Of a stretch of 64,000 nucleotides of DNA, positions 35,167 through 43,570 are shown one piece after another. Numbering within the stretch: the first letter of the stretch is position 1; the number at the start of each line of letters is the position of its first letter. The position numbers and the translations under genes were made by a program. Below the pieces are notes generated by a model. That model was given only the letters and a program-made list of their open reading frames with translations, ran no database searches and was not told the DNA's origin. The DNA comes from Cedecea neteri (GTDB lineage Bacteria; Pseudomonadota; Gammaproteobacteria; Enterobacterales; Enterobacteriaceae): positions 4,898,001 through 4,962,000 of the forward strand of contig NZ_CP009458.1 in the NCBI RefSeq assembly GCF_000758305.1, read 5' to 3'.

Positions 35167-36150
35167 ATGAAATTCAAACTCGCATTACTCAGTGCAACCC
35201 TGATTTCTGCATGCATGTTGTCCGGTACGGCCGTTGCGGCGGATAAGTATGAAATCGCAGTGGTGGCGAAAGTCACCGGGATCCCATGGTTTAACCGTAT
35301 GGAAACCGGCGTCAACGAAGCCGCAAAAAAACTCAACGTGAATGCTTACCAGACCGGGGCTTCAACGCCCGATCCGGCTCAGCAGGTGAAGGTGATTGAG
35401 GATCTGATCGCCAAGAAAGTGAACGCCATTATCGTGGTGCCTAACGATGCCAAAGTACTGGAGCCGGTGCTGAAAAAAGCGCGCGATCAGGGCATCGTGG
35501 TGCTGACGCATGAATCCCCTGATCAGCAGATCGGCCAGTGGGATATCGAAACCATCGACAGCGAAAAATATGCTCAGGCCAACATGGACGAGCTGGCGAA
35601 AGACATGGGCGGCAAAGGCGGCTATGCGATTTACGTCGGGTCGCTGACCGTGCCGCTGCACAACGCCTGGGCGGATTCCGCCATTAAATACCAGAAAGAA
35701 AAATACCCGGATATGTTTGAGGTAACTTCGCGCCTGCCAGTCGCAGAGAGCATCGACAAATCCTATTCCACCACGCTTGATCTGATGAAAACGTATCCGC
35801 AGATGAAAGGCGTGATTGGCTTTGGTTCCCTCGGCCCAATCGGTGCGGGCCAGGCGGTGCAGAAGAAACGCGCGAAGGACAAACTGGCGGTTGTCGGCAT
35901 TGCCATGCCGGGCCAGGCGGCACCTTACCTGATGCGCGGCGACATTAAAAAAGCGCTGCTTTGGGATCCTAAAGACGCAGGTTACGCGCTGGTTACCGTG
36001 GCCGATCAGCTGCTGCAGGGCAAAGCCGTGACCAAAGACCTGACCATTGACGGTCTGGGCAAAGCCGATGTCGACATGGATAAGAAAGTGATCCGCTTTA
36101 ACAAGATCCTCGAAGTCACCAAAGATAACGCTCAGTCACTCGGTTTCTAA
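35167..36150 (+). CDS. Sugar ABC transporter, periplasmic binding protein (LsrB/RhaS type)
   Basis: This is the substrate-binding component of a CUT2-class importer. The 327-residue protein has a signal peptide cleaved after SGTAVA, a type I periplasmic fold with VAKVTGIPWFNRME near the mature N-terminus and the loop VVPNDAKVLEPVLKKA. It ends VIRFNK..., as in LsrB-like proteins. It does not match E. coli YphF, so it is not that gene's ortholog. It is first in a six-gene operon with an ATPase, two permeases, a kinase and a SIS protein. The ligand is probably a pentose, pentulose or related polyol (inference from neighbours). Confidence 0.88.
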   Translation: MKFKLALLSATLISACMLSGTAVAADKYEIAVVAKVTGIPWFNRMETGVNEAAKKLNVNAYQTGASTPDPAQQVKVIEDLIAKKVNAIIVVPNDAKVLEPVLKKARDQGIVVLTHESPDQQIGQWDIETIDSEKYAQANMDELAKDMGGKGGYAIYVGSLTVPLHNAWADSAIKYQKEKYPDMFEVTSRLPVAESIDKSYSTTLDLMKTYPQMKGVIGFGSLGPIGAGQAVQKKRAKDKLAVVGIAMPGQAAPYLMRGDIKKALLWDPKDAGYALVTVADQLLQGKAVTKDLTIDGLGKADVDMDKKVIRFNKILEVTKDNAQSLGF

Positions 36151-36177
36151 GGCACTCCGCCAACACCAGGGAAACCG

Positions 36178-36242
36178 GAATGCCGGTCAGCCGGCCGGCA
36201 TTCTCCAACAAGATTATTTTGTGGCGCCCACGTCGGGCGCCG
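36178..36242 (+). other. Two intercistronic hairpins after the binding-protein gene
   Basis: A strong hairpin GAATGCCGG/CCGGCATTC (36178-36203) is followed by a second, GGCGCCC/GGGCGCC (36224-36242). Neither has a T-tract. Hairpins at this point in ABC operons commonly protect the binding-protein mRNA 3' end, so that the binding protein is made in excess of the membrane parts. Confidence 0.65.
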
Positions 36243-36257
36243 GCAGGGGCATTACCC

Positions 36258-37757
36258 ATGACCGACACATCCGCATTTATCACTCTTGAGAATATCAGCA
36301 AGCAATTCCCGGGCGTGCGGGCGCTGGATAACGTCAATCTGACGCTCAGAAAAGGCGAAGTTCATTGCCTGGCCGGGCAAAACGGCTGCGGTAAAAGCAC
36401 GATCATCAAAGTGATTTCCGGCGTCTATCACCCGGAAAAAGGGGCGCAAATCGCCCTCGACGGCAAACTGTTTCACAACCTGACGCCCACGCTTTCCGCC
36501 CATTACGGCATCCAGGTGATCTACCAGGATCTGTCGCTGTTCCCCAATTTCAGCGTGGCCGAGAATATCGCCGTGCACCGCTACCAGCCCGGCGGGAGCC
36601 TGTGGGTTAACCGCAGCGCGATGAAAGCTCAGGCGCTGGCGGCCATGCAGCGCATTGGCGTCACGCTCGACCCGGACAAAAAAGTCGAAAAACTCTCGAT
36701 AGCCGATCGCCAGCTGGTAGCTATTTGCCGCGCCATTGCCGCCGACGCCCGGCTAGTCATTATGGACGAACCCACGGCGTCGCTTACCCGCCAGGAGGTG
36801 AACGGCCTGCTCCGGGTGGTGAATGAACTCAAAGCGGACGGGATTTGCGTGGTGTTTGTCAGCCACCGCCTGGATGAAGTGATGGAAGTCGCCGACCGCA
36901 TTAGCGTGATGCGCGACGGGAAGCTGGTCGGCACCTGGCAGGCCAGCGAGCTGGACAGCAACGAGCTTGCTTTCCTGATGACCGGGCAACGCTTCCACTA
37001 CAGCCCGCTACCGGAAAAGCCGCCGGTAGAAAAACAGCCGATGCTGGAGCTGCGTGGACTCAGCCGCAAAGGCAAATACCACAACATCAATCTATCACTG
37101 CGCAGCGGAGAGATTGTTTCCATCGTGGGCCTGCTCGGATCGGGCCGCACCGAATTGTGCATGAGCCTGTTCGGCATGACGCAGCCGCAAAGCGGTGAAA
37201 TGCTGATCGACGGCGTGCCGGTGACGTTTCGCAATAACCACGATGCGATCAAACACGGCATCGGCTATGTGTCTGAAGATCGCCTGACTCAAGGCCTGAT
37301 CATGGAGCAGTCGATCTACGACAACACGATTGTCACGGTCTTCGACAAGCTTCATACCCGCAGCGGCCTGCTCGATCACGCCAAAGCCCGCAACCTGGTG
37401 GCCGATCTTATTCGTGAGCTAAACATCAAAGTCTCCGATGCCGGGCTGCCGGTAAAAACCCTTTCTGGCGGCAACGCCCAAAGGATTGCCATCGCCAAAT
37501 GGGTGGCGACTAACCCACAAATATTGATCCTCGACTCACCCACGGTGGGCGTGGATATCGCCAACAAAGAAGGCATTTACCAAATCGCCCGTTCTCTGGC
37601 GGAACAGGGGCTGGCGGTACTGATGATTTGCGATGAAATCCCTGAGGCGTATTACAACAGCCACCGCGTGCTGGTGATGCGTCGGGGTGAACTGGTCGCA
37701 GAGTTTAATCCTCATCGCAGTAGCGAGCAGGACATTGCTGAGGTGGTCAATGAATAA
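36258..37757 (+). CDS. Sugar ABC transporter, ATP-binding protein (CUT2)
   Basis: This 499-residue tandem-domain ATPase energises import. The first half has an intact Walker A GQNGCGKST, the signature-like LSIADRQL and Walker B LVIMDEPTAS. The second half has the degenerate Walker A GLLGSGRTE and the signature LSGGNAQR, the usual CUT2 asymmetry. ATG 36258 is preferred over an earlier in-frame start at 36180 because the latter falls inside the hairpin region. Its last codons overlap the first permease by eight bases. Confidence 0.93.
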   Translation: MTDTSAFITLENISKQFPGVRALDNVNLTLRKGEVHCLAGQNGCGKSTIIKVISGVYHPEKGAQIALDGKLFHNLTPTLSAHYGIQVIYQDLSLFPNFSVAENIAVHRYQPGGSLWVNRSAMKAQALAAMQRIGVTLDPDKKVEKLSIADRQLVAICRAIAADARLVIMDEPTASLTRQEVNGLLRVVNELKADGICVVFVSHRLDEVMEVADRISVMRDGKLVGTWQASELDSNELAFLMTGQRFHYSPLPEKPPVEKQPMLELRGLSRKGKYHNINLSLRSGEIVSIVGLLGSGRTELCMSLFGMTQPQSGEMLIDGVPVTFRNNHDAIKHGIGYVSEDRLTQGLIMEQSIYDNTIVTVFDKLHTRSGLLDHAKARNLVADLIRELNIKVSDAGLPVKTLSGGNAQRIAIAKWVATNPQILILDSPTVGVDIANKEGIYQIARSLAEQGLAVLMICDEIPEAYYNSHRVLVMRRGELVAEFNPHRSSEQDIAEVVNE

Positions 37758-38739
37758 CCCTCGTCTTTCCCGCCTGGCCGGGCAACATGAATTCTGGCTG
37801 GGTCTTCTGGTGGTGGCGCTGGCCGTTGGCCTGAGCATCAGCACCGATGAGTTTTTGTCCCTCGGTAACCTGACGGACGTTGCCACCAGCTACGCCATTC
37901 TCGGCATTCTGGCCTGCGGGCTGTTCGTCGTGCTTATTTCCGGGGGAATTGATATTTCGTTCCCGGCGATGACCGCCATTGCCCAGTACGTAATGGCAAG
38001 CTGGGTGATCGCCCACGGCGGTAATTTTGCGCTGGCGTTGGTGATTTCGATTGCCGTCGGACTGCTGCTCGGGCTTATCAACGGCTTCCTGGTTTACTGG
38101 CTGCGGGTCCCGGCGATTATCATCACCATTGCCACCCTCAACGTTTACTACGGCCTGTTGGTTTATCTCACCAAAGGTACCTGGCTGTACGGTTTCCCGG
38201 ACTGGTTTATGAACGGCATTAACTGGTTCTCTTTCACCGCCAAAGACGGTTACCAGTACGGACTGACTCTGCCGCTGCTGTGCCTGGCCGCGGTGATTAT
38301 CTTTACCGCCGTGCTGATGAACTACACACGCCTTGGCCGCCAGATTTATGCCATGGGTGGCAACCGCGAGGCGGCGTCCCGTCTGGGGATGAACCTGCTT
38401 AAGCTGCACTTCTATGTCTACGGCTATATGGGCATTCTGGCGGGTATTGCCGCCGTCGTTCAGGCACAGATCACCCAGTCTGTCGCGCCAAACTCGCTGC
38501 TGGGCTTTGAGCTAACGGTTCTGGCTGCAGTGGTACTCGGCGGGACAAGCATGAGCGGCGGGCGCGGGACGCTCACCGGCACGCTGCTCGGGGTTATCCT
38601 GCTGGCATTCTTACAAAATGGCCTGACGCTACTCAGCGTGTCCTCCTACTGGCACGCCGTGTTCAGCGGCGTGATTATCCTGGTCAGCATCAGCGCCACG
38701 GCCTGGAATGAAAAACGCAAACTCGCAAGGGAGCTTTGA
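37750..38739 (+). CDS. Sugar ABC transporter, permease 1
   Basis: A 329-residue inner-membrane permease of the RbsC family with eight to ten hydrophobic helices. The family motif GGIDISFPAMTAIAQYV lies in the first third and GGTSMSGGRGTLTGTLLG near the C-terminus. The start ATG lies within the 3' end of the ATPase gene, and the stop is one base from the next permease, so the proteins are probably made stoichiometrically. Confidence 0.92.
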   Translation: MNNPRLSRLAGQHEFWLGLLVVALAVGLSISTDEFLSLGNLTDVATSYAILGILACGLFVVLISGGIDISFPAMTAIAQYVMASWVIAHGGNFALALVISIAVGLLLGLINGFLVYWLRVPAIIITIATLNVYYGLLVYLTKGTWLYGFPDWFMNGINWFSFTAKDGYQYGLTLPLLCLAAVIIFTAVLMNYTRLGRQIYAMGGNREAASRLGMNLLKLHFYVYGYMGILAGIAAVVQAQITQSVAPNSLLGFELTVLAAVVLGGTSMSGGRGTLTGTLLGVILLAFLQNGLTLLSVSSYWHAVFSGVIILVSISATAWNEKRKLAREL

Positions 38740-38740
38740 G

Positions 38741-39694
38741 ATGAAAACCTTCGCCAGATTTTTACCCGGTGATGCCATCATCCGGCTGCAGTGCGTGATT
38801 ATTGTGGTGGTTGCCGTGGCATTTTCGCTGCTGCTGGGCGGGCGCTTCTTTAGCCTCGCCAACTTCCAGTCCATCGGCTCTCAGTTACCTATTCTTGGCA
38901 TGCTGGCGCTGGGCATGGGGATGACGATGCTGACCGGCGGGATCAACCTGTCGATCATTGCCGGGGCGAACGCCTGTTCGCTGGTGATGGCGGCCATTAT
39001 CGTCAGCCACCCGGATAACCCGCTGTTCTTCGCGCTGGCGCTGCTGGCGGGTATTGCCGTGGCGGTGGCTATCGGCACGCTAAACGGCGCGCTGGTCGCC
39101 TGGGTCGGCGTTTCGCCTATTCTGGCTACGCTCGGCACCATGACGCTGATTTCCGGCCTCAATATTTTGCTGTCCAACGGCACGGTGATTTCCGGCTTCC
39201 CCGCGGCGATTCAGTACCTGGGCAACGCCACATTGCTTGGCATTCCGGTTGCGCTGCTTTTGTTCCTGCTGGTTGCCGTTCTGCTCTGGGTATTGCTGGA
39301 GCACACCACGCTGGGGCGCAGCCTGTATCTGGTTGGCTCCAACGAACAGGCCACTCGCTACAGCGGCGTTAACACCGTGCGGGTGCAGATATCGGTATAC
39401 GTGATTTCCGCCCTGCTCGGCTGGGTGGCGGCCATTCTGATGATGGCCAAGTTTAACTCCGCCAAAGCCGGGTACGGTGAGTCTTACCTGCTGGTCACCA
39501 TTCTTGCCTCGGTGCTGGGCGGCATAAACCCGGACGGCGGCTTTGGCCGCATTATCGGCCTGGTGCTGGCGCTCATCGTGCTGCAAATGCTGGAAAGCGG
39601 CTTTAATTTGCTGGGGATCAGCAGTTATCTGACCATGGCGCTCTGGGGCGCGGTGCTGATCCTCTTTATTGCATTACAGAATCGTAAAGCCTGA
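38741..39694 (+). CDS. Sugar ABC transporter, permease 2
   Basis: A second, clearly different RbsC-family permease of 317 residues. It has TGGINLSIIAGANACSLVMA in place of the GGIDIS motif and GGINPDGGFGRIIGLVL near the C-terminus. Two distinct permeases suggest a heterodimeric channel, as in LsrC/LsrD. ATG 38741 follows the permease 1 stop (TGAGATG). Confidence 0.92.
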   Translation: MKTFARFLPGDAIIRLQCVIIVVVAVAFSLLLGGRFFSLANFQSIGSQLPILGMLALGMGMTMLTGGINLSIIAGANACSLVMAAIIVSHPDNPLFFALALLAGIAVAVAIGTLNGALVAWVGVSPILATLGTMTLISGLNILLSNGTVISGFPAAIQYLGNATLLGIPVALLLFLLVAVLLWVLLEHTTLGRSLYLVGSNEQATRYSGVNTVRVQISVYVISALLGWVAAILMMAKFNSAKAGYGESYLLVTILASVLGGINPDGGFGRIIGLVLALIVLQMLESGFNLLGISSYLTMALWGAVLILFIALQNRKA

Positions 39695-39710
39695 GTTCAG
39701 GAGAATCATT

Positions 39711-41348
39711 ATGGCGAGTTACTTCATTGGGGTGGATGTAGGGACGGGAAGCGCCCGCGCGGGCGTCTTTGACCTGAATGGCAGAATGGTCGGCGAGGCA
39801 AGCCGGGCGATTGAGATTTACCGCCCTCAGGCGGACTTCGTTGAGCAATCCTCGGACAATATCTGGCAGGCGGTTTGCAACGCGGTGCGGGATGCGGTTA
39901 ACCAGGCCGACATTAATCCGATTCAGGTAAAAGGGCTGGGATTCGACGCCACCTGTTCCCTGGTGGTGCTGGATAAAGAAGGCAAGCCGCTGACCATCAG
40001 CCCTTCTGGGCGCAGCGAACAAAACATCATTGTGTGGATGGATCACCGCGCCATCACCCAGGCCGACAGAATTAACGCCCTGCACCACCGCGTGCTGGAC
40101 TACGTGGGCGGGATTATTTCCCCGGAAATGCAGACGCCAAAATTGCTGTGGCTTAAACAGCACATGCCGAATACCTGGTCGAACGCGGGCTACTATTTTG
40201 ACCTGCCGGACTTCCTGACCTGGCGCGCCACCGGGGATGATACCCGCTCACTCTGTTCCACCGTTTGTAAATGGACCTACATGGGCCACGAAGACAAATG
40301 GGACAGCAGTTATTTCCGCCAGATTGGGCTGGAAGATTTGCTGGAGCACGATGCAGAAAAAATTGGCCGCTATGTGAAAACCATGGGCGAGCCTCTGGGC
40401 CACGGCCTGACGCAGCGCGCCGCAAGCGAGATGGGACTGATTGCCGGCACCGCCGTCAGCGTCTCGATTATTGATGCCCATGCCGGCACGCTCGGTACGC
40501 TCGGCGCCTGCGGTGTTTCAGGCGAAGTGGCAGATTTTGACCGCCGCGTGGCGCTCATCGGCGGCACTTCTACCGGGCATATGGCCATTTCAAAAGAAGC
40601 GCGCTTTATTAACGGCATTTGGGGGCCTTATTACTCCGCCGTGCTGCCGGGCTACTGGCTAAACGAAGGCGGCCAGTCGGCCACCGGGGCGCTTATCGAC
40701 CATATTATTCAGTCTCACCCTTGCTATGAGACGCTGCTTGCCCAGGCGAAAACTCAGGGGCAAACCATTTATGAACTGCTGAACGCCCTGCTGCGTAAAA
40801 TGGCCGGGGAGCCGGAAAACATCGCCTTCCTGACGAAGGATATGCACATCCTGCCCTACTTCCACGGCAACCGTTCCCCGCGCGCCAATCCGACGCTAAC
40901 CGGTGTCATCAGCGGGCTGAAGCTTTCCCGCACGCCGGAAGATATGGCGCTGCAGTACCTGGCGACGATTCAGGCTATCGCGCTTGGTACCCGCCATATT
41001 ATCGAAACCATGAACCACAGCGGCTACACCATCGACACCATCATGGCGAGCGGCGGCGGCACCAAAAACCCAATTTTCGTTCAGGAACACGCCAACGCCA
41101 CCGGCTGCGCGATGTTGCTGCCGGAAGAGAGCGAGGCGATGCTGCTGGGCAGCGCGATGATGGGCACGGTGGCGGCGGGCGTGTTTGACTCCTTCCCGGA
41201 AGCGATGTCGGTCATGAGCCGCATTGGCAAAACGGTCACACCGCAGACTAACCGCATCAAGCAGTACTACGACCGCAAATACAAAGTGTTCCACGAGATG
41301 TACCTCGACCACATGAAATACCGCCAGCTGATGCAGGAGGAAGCATGA
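39711..41348 (+). CDS. FGGY-family pentulose kinase (probable D-ribulokinase type)
   Basis: This cytosolic sugar kinase of 545 residues has the FGGY N-terminal phosphate loop FIGVDVGTGSARAGVF, the substrate-region motif DATCSLVVLD, and the C-terminal ATP-binding GGGTKNP. These features and the length fit the 5-carbon kinase subgroup that includes D-ribulokinase and FGGY/YDR109C proteins rather than glycerol or gluconate kinases. Substrate is inferred, not proven. AGGAG precedes ATG 39711. The stop overlaps the SIS gene start by four bases. Confidence 0.87.
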   Translation: MASYFIGVDVGTGSARAGVFDLNGRMVGEASRAIEIYRPQADFVEQSSDNIWQAVCNAVRDAVNQADINPIQVKGLGFDATCSLVVLDKEGKPLTISPSGRSEQNIIVWMDHRAITQADRINALHHRVLDYVGGIISPEMQTPKLLWLKQHMPNTWSNAGYYFDLPDFLTWRATGDDTRSLCSTVCKWTYMGHEDKWDSSYFRQIGLEDLLEHDAEKIGRYVKTMGEPLGHGLTQRAASEMGLIAGTAVSVSIIDAHAGTLGTLGACGVSGEVADFDRRVALIGGTSTGHMAISKEARFINGIWGPYYSAVLPGYWLNEGGQSATGALIDHIIQSHPCYETLLAQAKTQGQTIYELLNALLRKMAGEPENIAFLTKDMHILPYFHGNRSPRANPTLTGVISGLKLSRTPEDMALQYLATIQAIALGTRHIIETMNHSGYTIDTIMASGGGTKNPIFVQEHANATGCAMLLPEESEAMLLGSAMMGTVAAGVFDSFPEAMSVMSRIGKTVTPQTNRIKQYYDRKYKVFHEMYLDHMKYRQLMQEEA

Positions 41349-41944
41349 GTGCCTCCTGGCAGCAGGCCGTAAACGCATGGGAAACCTGTAGTCGCGAACT
41401 TGCAGCTCTGGAACAGCACTTGAGCGAGCCGCAGTGGCTCGCCTTGCTGGCCGAACTGAGAAACTGCAAAGGCAAGATTGTGGTCACCGGCGTCGGCACT
41501 TCCGGCATCGCCGCGAGGAAAATTGCCCATATGCTGGCCTGCGTCGAACACCCGGCCATTTATCTCAGCGCGACGGACGCGGCGCATGGCGATCTGGGCT
41601 TTTTACGTGCGGACGATCTGATGATCATGCTTTCCCGGGGTGGGAATTCCGACGAACTGACGCGCCTGTTGCCGGGCATCGCGGCCAGAAACGTCCCGCT
41701 CATTAGCGTGACCGAAAACCCGGATTCGGCCATCGCCCAGTCGGCAAGGTTGGTGATTTCTACCGGCGTGAAGCAGGAAATGGATCCGCTGAATATGCTG
41801 GCGACCACGTCGATAATCCTGGCGCTGGCGATTTTTGATGCCGCCTGCGCCTGCCTGATGAGCGAGAGCGGTTATTCGAAAGAGACGCTGCTCGCCGTTC
41901 ATCCCGGTGGGGATGTCGGGCTGACGTTAAGCCAGCAGAAATAA
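41345..41944 (+). CDS. SIS-domain sugar-phosphate isomerase (KdsD/GutQ-like, no CBS domains)
   Basis: The 199-residue protein consists of a single SIS domain. It shares with arabinose-5-phosphate isomerases the phosphate-binding GVGTSGIAARKIA, the active-site AAHGDLGFL and the terminal HPGGDVG. KdsD and GutQ continue with two CBS domains; this protein stops here, so it is a short stand-alone version. Paired with a pentulose kinase, it could interconvert D-ribulose 5-phosphate and D-arabinose 5-phosphate, or a related pair (inference). It is the last gene of the operon. Confidence 0.82.
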   Translation: MSASWQQAVNAWETCSRELAALEQHLSEPQWLALLAELRNCKGKIVVTGVGTSGIAARKIAHMLACVEHPAIYLSATDAAHGDLGFLRADDLMIMLSRGGNSDELTRLLPGIAARNVPLISVTENPDSAIAQSARLVISTGVKQEMDPLNMLATTSIILALAIFDAACACLMSESGYSKETLLAVHPGGDVGLTLSQQK

Positions 41945-41970
41945 AAAAGGCTCCCGCCTGGGAGCCTTTC
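41943..41970. terminator. Bidirectional terminator between the SIS gene and glyA
   Basis: AAAGGCTCCC and GGGAGCCTTT pair perfectly around GCCT. On the minus strand a long T-tract follows, ending glyA transcripts; on the plus strand TTTC follows, ending the sugar operon. Confidence 0.88.
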
Positions 41971-41988
41971 AACATTTCAGCTTAACGA

Positions 41989-43242
41989 TTATGCGTAAAC
42001 CGGGAAGCGGGAACAGATATCCAGCACTTTACCTTTGACGCGCTCGATAACCGCTTCGTCATTGATGTTGTCCAGAACGTCACACATCCAGCCAGCCAGT
42101 TCTTTCACTTCCGCTTCTTTAAAGCCACGGCGAGTCACAGCCGGAGAACCGATACGGATACCGGAGGTCACGAACGGGCTCTTCGGATCGTTTGGTACGC
42201 TGTTTTTGTTCACGGTGATGTTGGCACGGCCCAGGGCAGCGTCAGCTTCTTTACCGGTCAGGTTTTTATCAACCAGATCCAGCAGGAACAGGTGGTTTTC
42301 AGTGCCACCGGAAACCACTTTGTAGCCACGGTTCAGGAACACTTCCACCATCGCTTTGGCGTTTTTAGCAACCTGCTGCTGGTAAACCTTGAACTCAGGC
42401 TCCATTGCTTCTTTCAACGCAACGGCTTTAGCCGCGATAACGTGCATCAGCGGGCCGCCCTGCGCGCTTGGGAATACGGCAGAGTTCAGTTTCTTGTAGA
42501 GATCTTCGTCGCCGCCCTTCGCCAGGATCAGGCCGCCGCGTGGACCCGCCAGGGTTTTGTGGGTGGTGGTGGTCACAACGTGAGCGTGTGGTACCGGGTT
42601 CGGATAAACGTCTGCGGCAATCAGGCCCGCAACGTGCGCCATATCAACGAACAGGTAAGCGCCGATGCTGTCTGCGATTTCGCGCATCTTCGCCCAGTCA
42701 ACCACGCCGGAGTAGGCAGAGAAGCCGCCGATGATCATCTTCGGCTTGTGCTCTTTAGCCTGCTTCGCCATGTCTTCGTAGTCAATTTTACCGGACTCAT
42801 CGATACCGTAAGGAATGATGTTGTACAGTTTGCCAGAGAAGTTAACCGGGGAACCGTGAGTCAGGTGGCCGCCCTGCGCCAGGTTCATGCCCAGCACGGT
42901 ATCGCCCGGCTGCAGCAGCGCGGTGTATACCGCGAAGTTAGCCTGGGAACCGGAGTGTGGCTGCACGTTCGCATAGTCTGCACCAAACAGCTCTTTCGCA
43001 CGGTCGATAGCCAGCTGCTCAACGATGTCCACATACTCGCAACCGCCGTAGTAGCGCTTGCCTGGGTAACCTTCAGCATATTTGTTTGTCAGCTGAGAAC
43101 CCTGAGCCTGCATCACGCGCGGGCTGGTGTAGTTTTCGGAGGCGATCAGTTCAATGTGCTCTTCCTGACGTACTTTCTCTTGCTCCATGGCCTGCCACAG
43201 TTCGGCATCGTAATCGGCAATGTTCATTTCACGCTTTAACAT
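41989..43242 (-). CDS. glyA: GlyA, serine hydroxymethyltransferase
   Basis: GlyA interconverts serine and glycine and charges tetrahydrofolate with one-carbon units. The 417-residue PLP enzyme has the lysine motif VTTTTHKTLAGPRGGL and the N-terminal IASENYTS. Compared with E. coli it has FPSAQGGPLMHVIAAK where E. coli has FPGGQGGPLMHVIAGK, and NLAQGG where E. coli has NLAHGG; these are conservative local changes. ATG 43242 matches the family start, with an alternative two codons upstream. A PurR box lies upstream. Confidence 0.97.
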   Translation of the reverse strand: MLKREMNIADYDAELWQAMEQEKVRQEEHIELIASENYTSPRVMQAQGSQLTNKYAEGYPGKRYYGGCEYVDIVEQLAIDRAKELFGADYANVQPHSGSQANFAVYTALLQPGDTVLGMNLAQGGHLTHGSPVNFSGKLYNIIPYGIDESGKIDYEDMAKQAKEHKPKMIIGGFSAYSGVVDWAKMREIADSIGAYLFVDMAHVAGLIAADVYPNPVPHAHVVTTTTHKTLAGPRGGLILAKGGDEDLYKKLNSAVFPSAQGGPLMHVIAAKAVALKEAMEPEFKVYQQQVAKNAKAMVEVFLNRGYKVVSGGTENHLFLLDLVDKNLTGKEADAALGRANITVNKNSVPNDPKSPFVTSGIRIGSPAVTRRGFKEAEVKELAGWMCDVLDNINDEAVIERVKGKVLDICSRFPVYA

Positions 43243-43570
43243 TCGCATCTCCTGACTCAGCTAACGGTAAAAATTTTACTGCAATGAGGGGGCCCATTTG
43301 GGCGACGGGCAACAGTGTAAACCGAAACCCTTTCGGGTGATAGGGCTTGACAGAGGTTTTTACGCAAACGATTACCCAGGCATGAAATAAGGCTTCCATG
43401 CAATAAAGTCTGCCTCTTTTTGCCGGATATTTCTTCATCAGCGCTATGCGTATTTTTCATGTTCTGTGAACTCAGTCGTTAACAACAATAACCCATTTAC
43501 AACATAAGGCCATTTCTATAAGATGCATTTAAAATGCAATTTATACATTACGCCGTTTATGGAGACCGCC
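43243..43570. promoter_or_regulatory. glyA/hmp divergent regulatory region
   Basis: This 328-base region holds both promoters. ACGCAAACGATTACCC at 43362-43377 is a PurR-type operator upstream of glyA, matching the known E. coli arrangement. AAGATGCATTTAAAATGCAA at 43520-43539 is an NsrR-type palindrome upstream of hmp. It overlaps a possible hmp -10 (TAAGAT, 43519-43524) that lies 17 bases after a -35 TTTACA (43496-43501). Nitric oxide would relieve NsrR repression of hmp. A clear MetR pair was not found. Confidence 0.75.

Noticed and set aside
35167..38739. Assignment of the ABC importer genes as yphF, yphE and yphD
   Set aside because: The binding protein does not resemble YphF, there are two permeases, and the gene order differs; it is a different CUT2 transporter at a similar location.
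43378..43470. MetR sites upstream of glyA
   Set aside because: TGAA and TTCA half-sites occur but not at the required five-base spacing.
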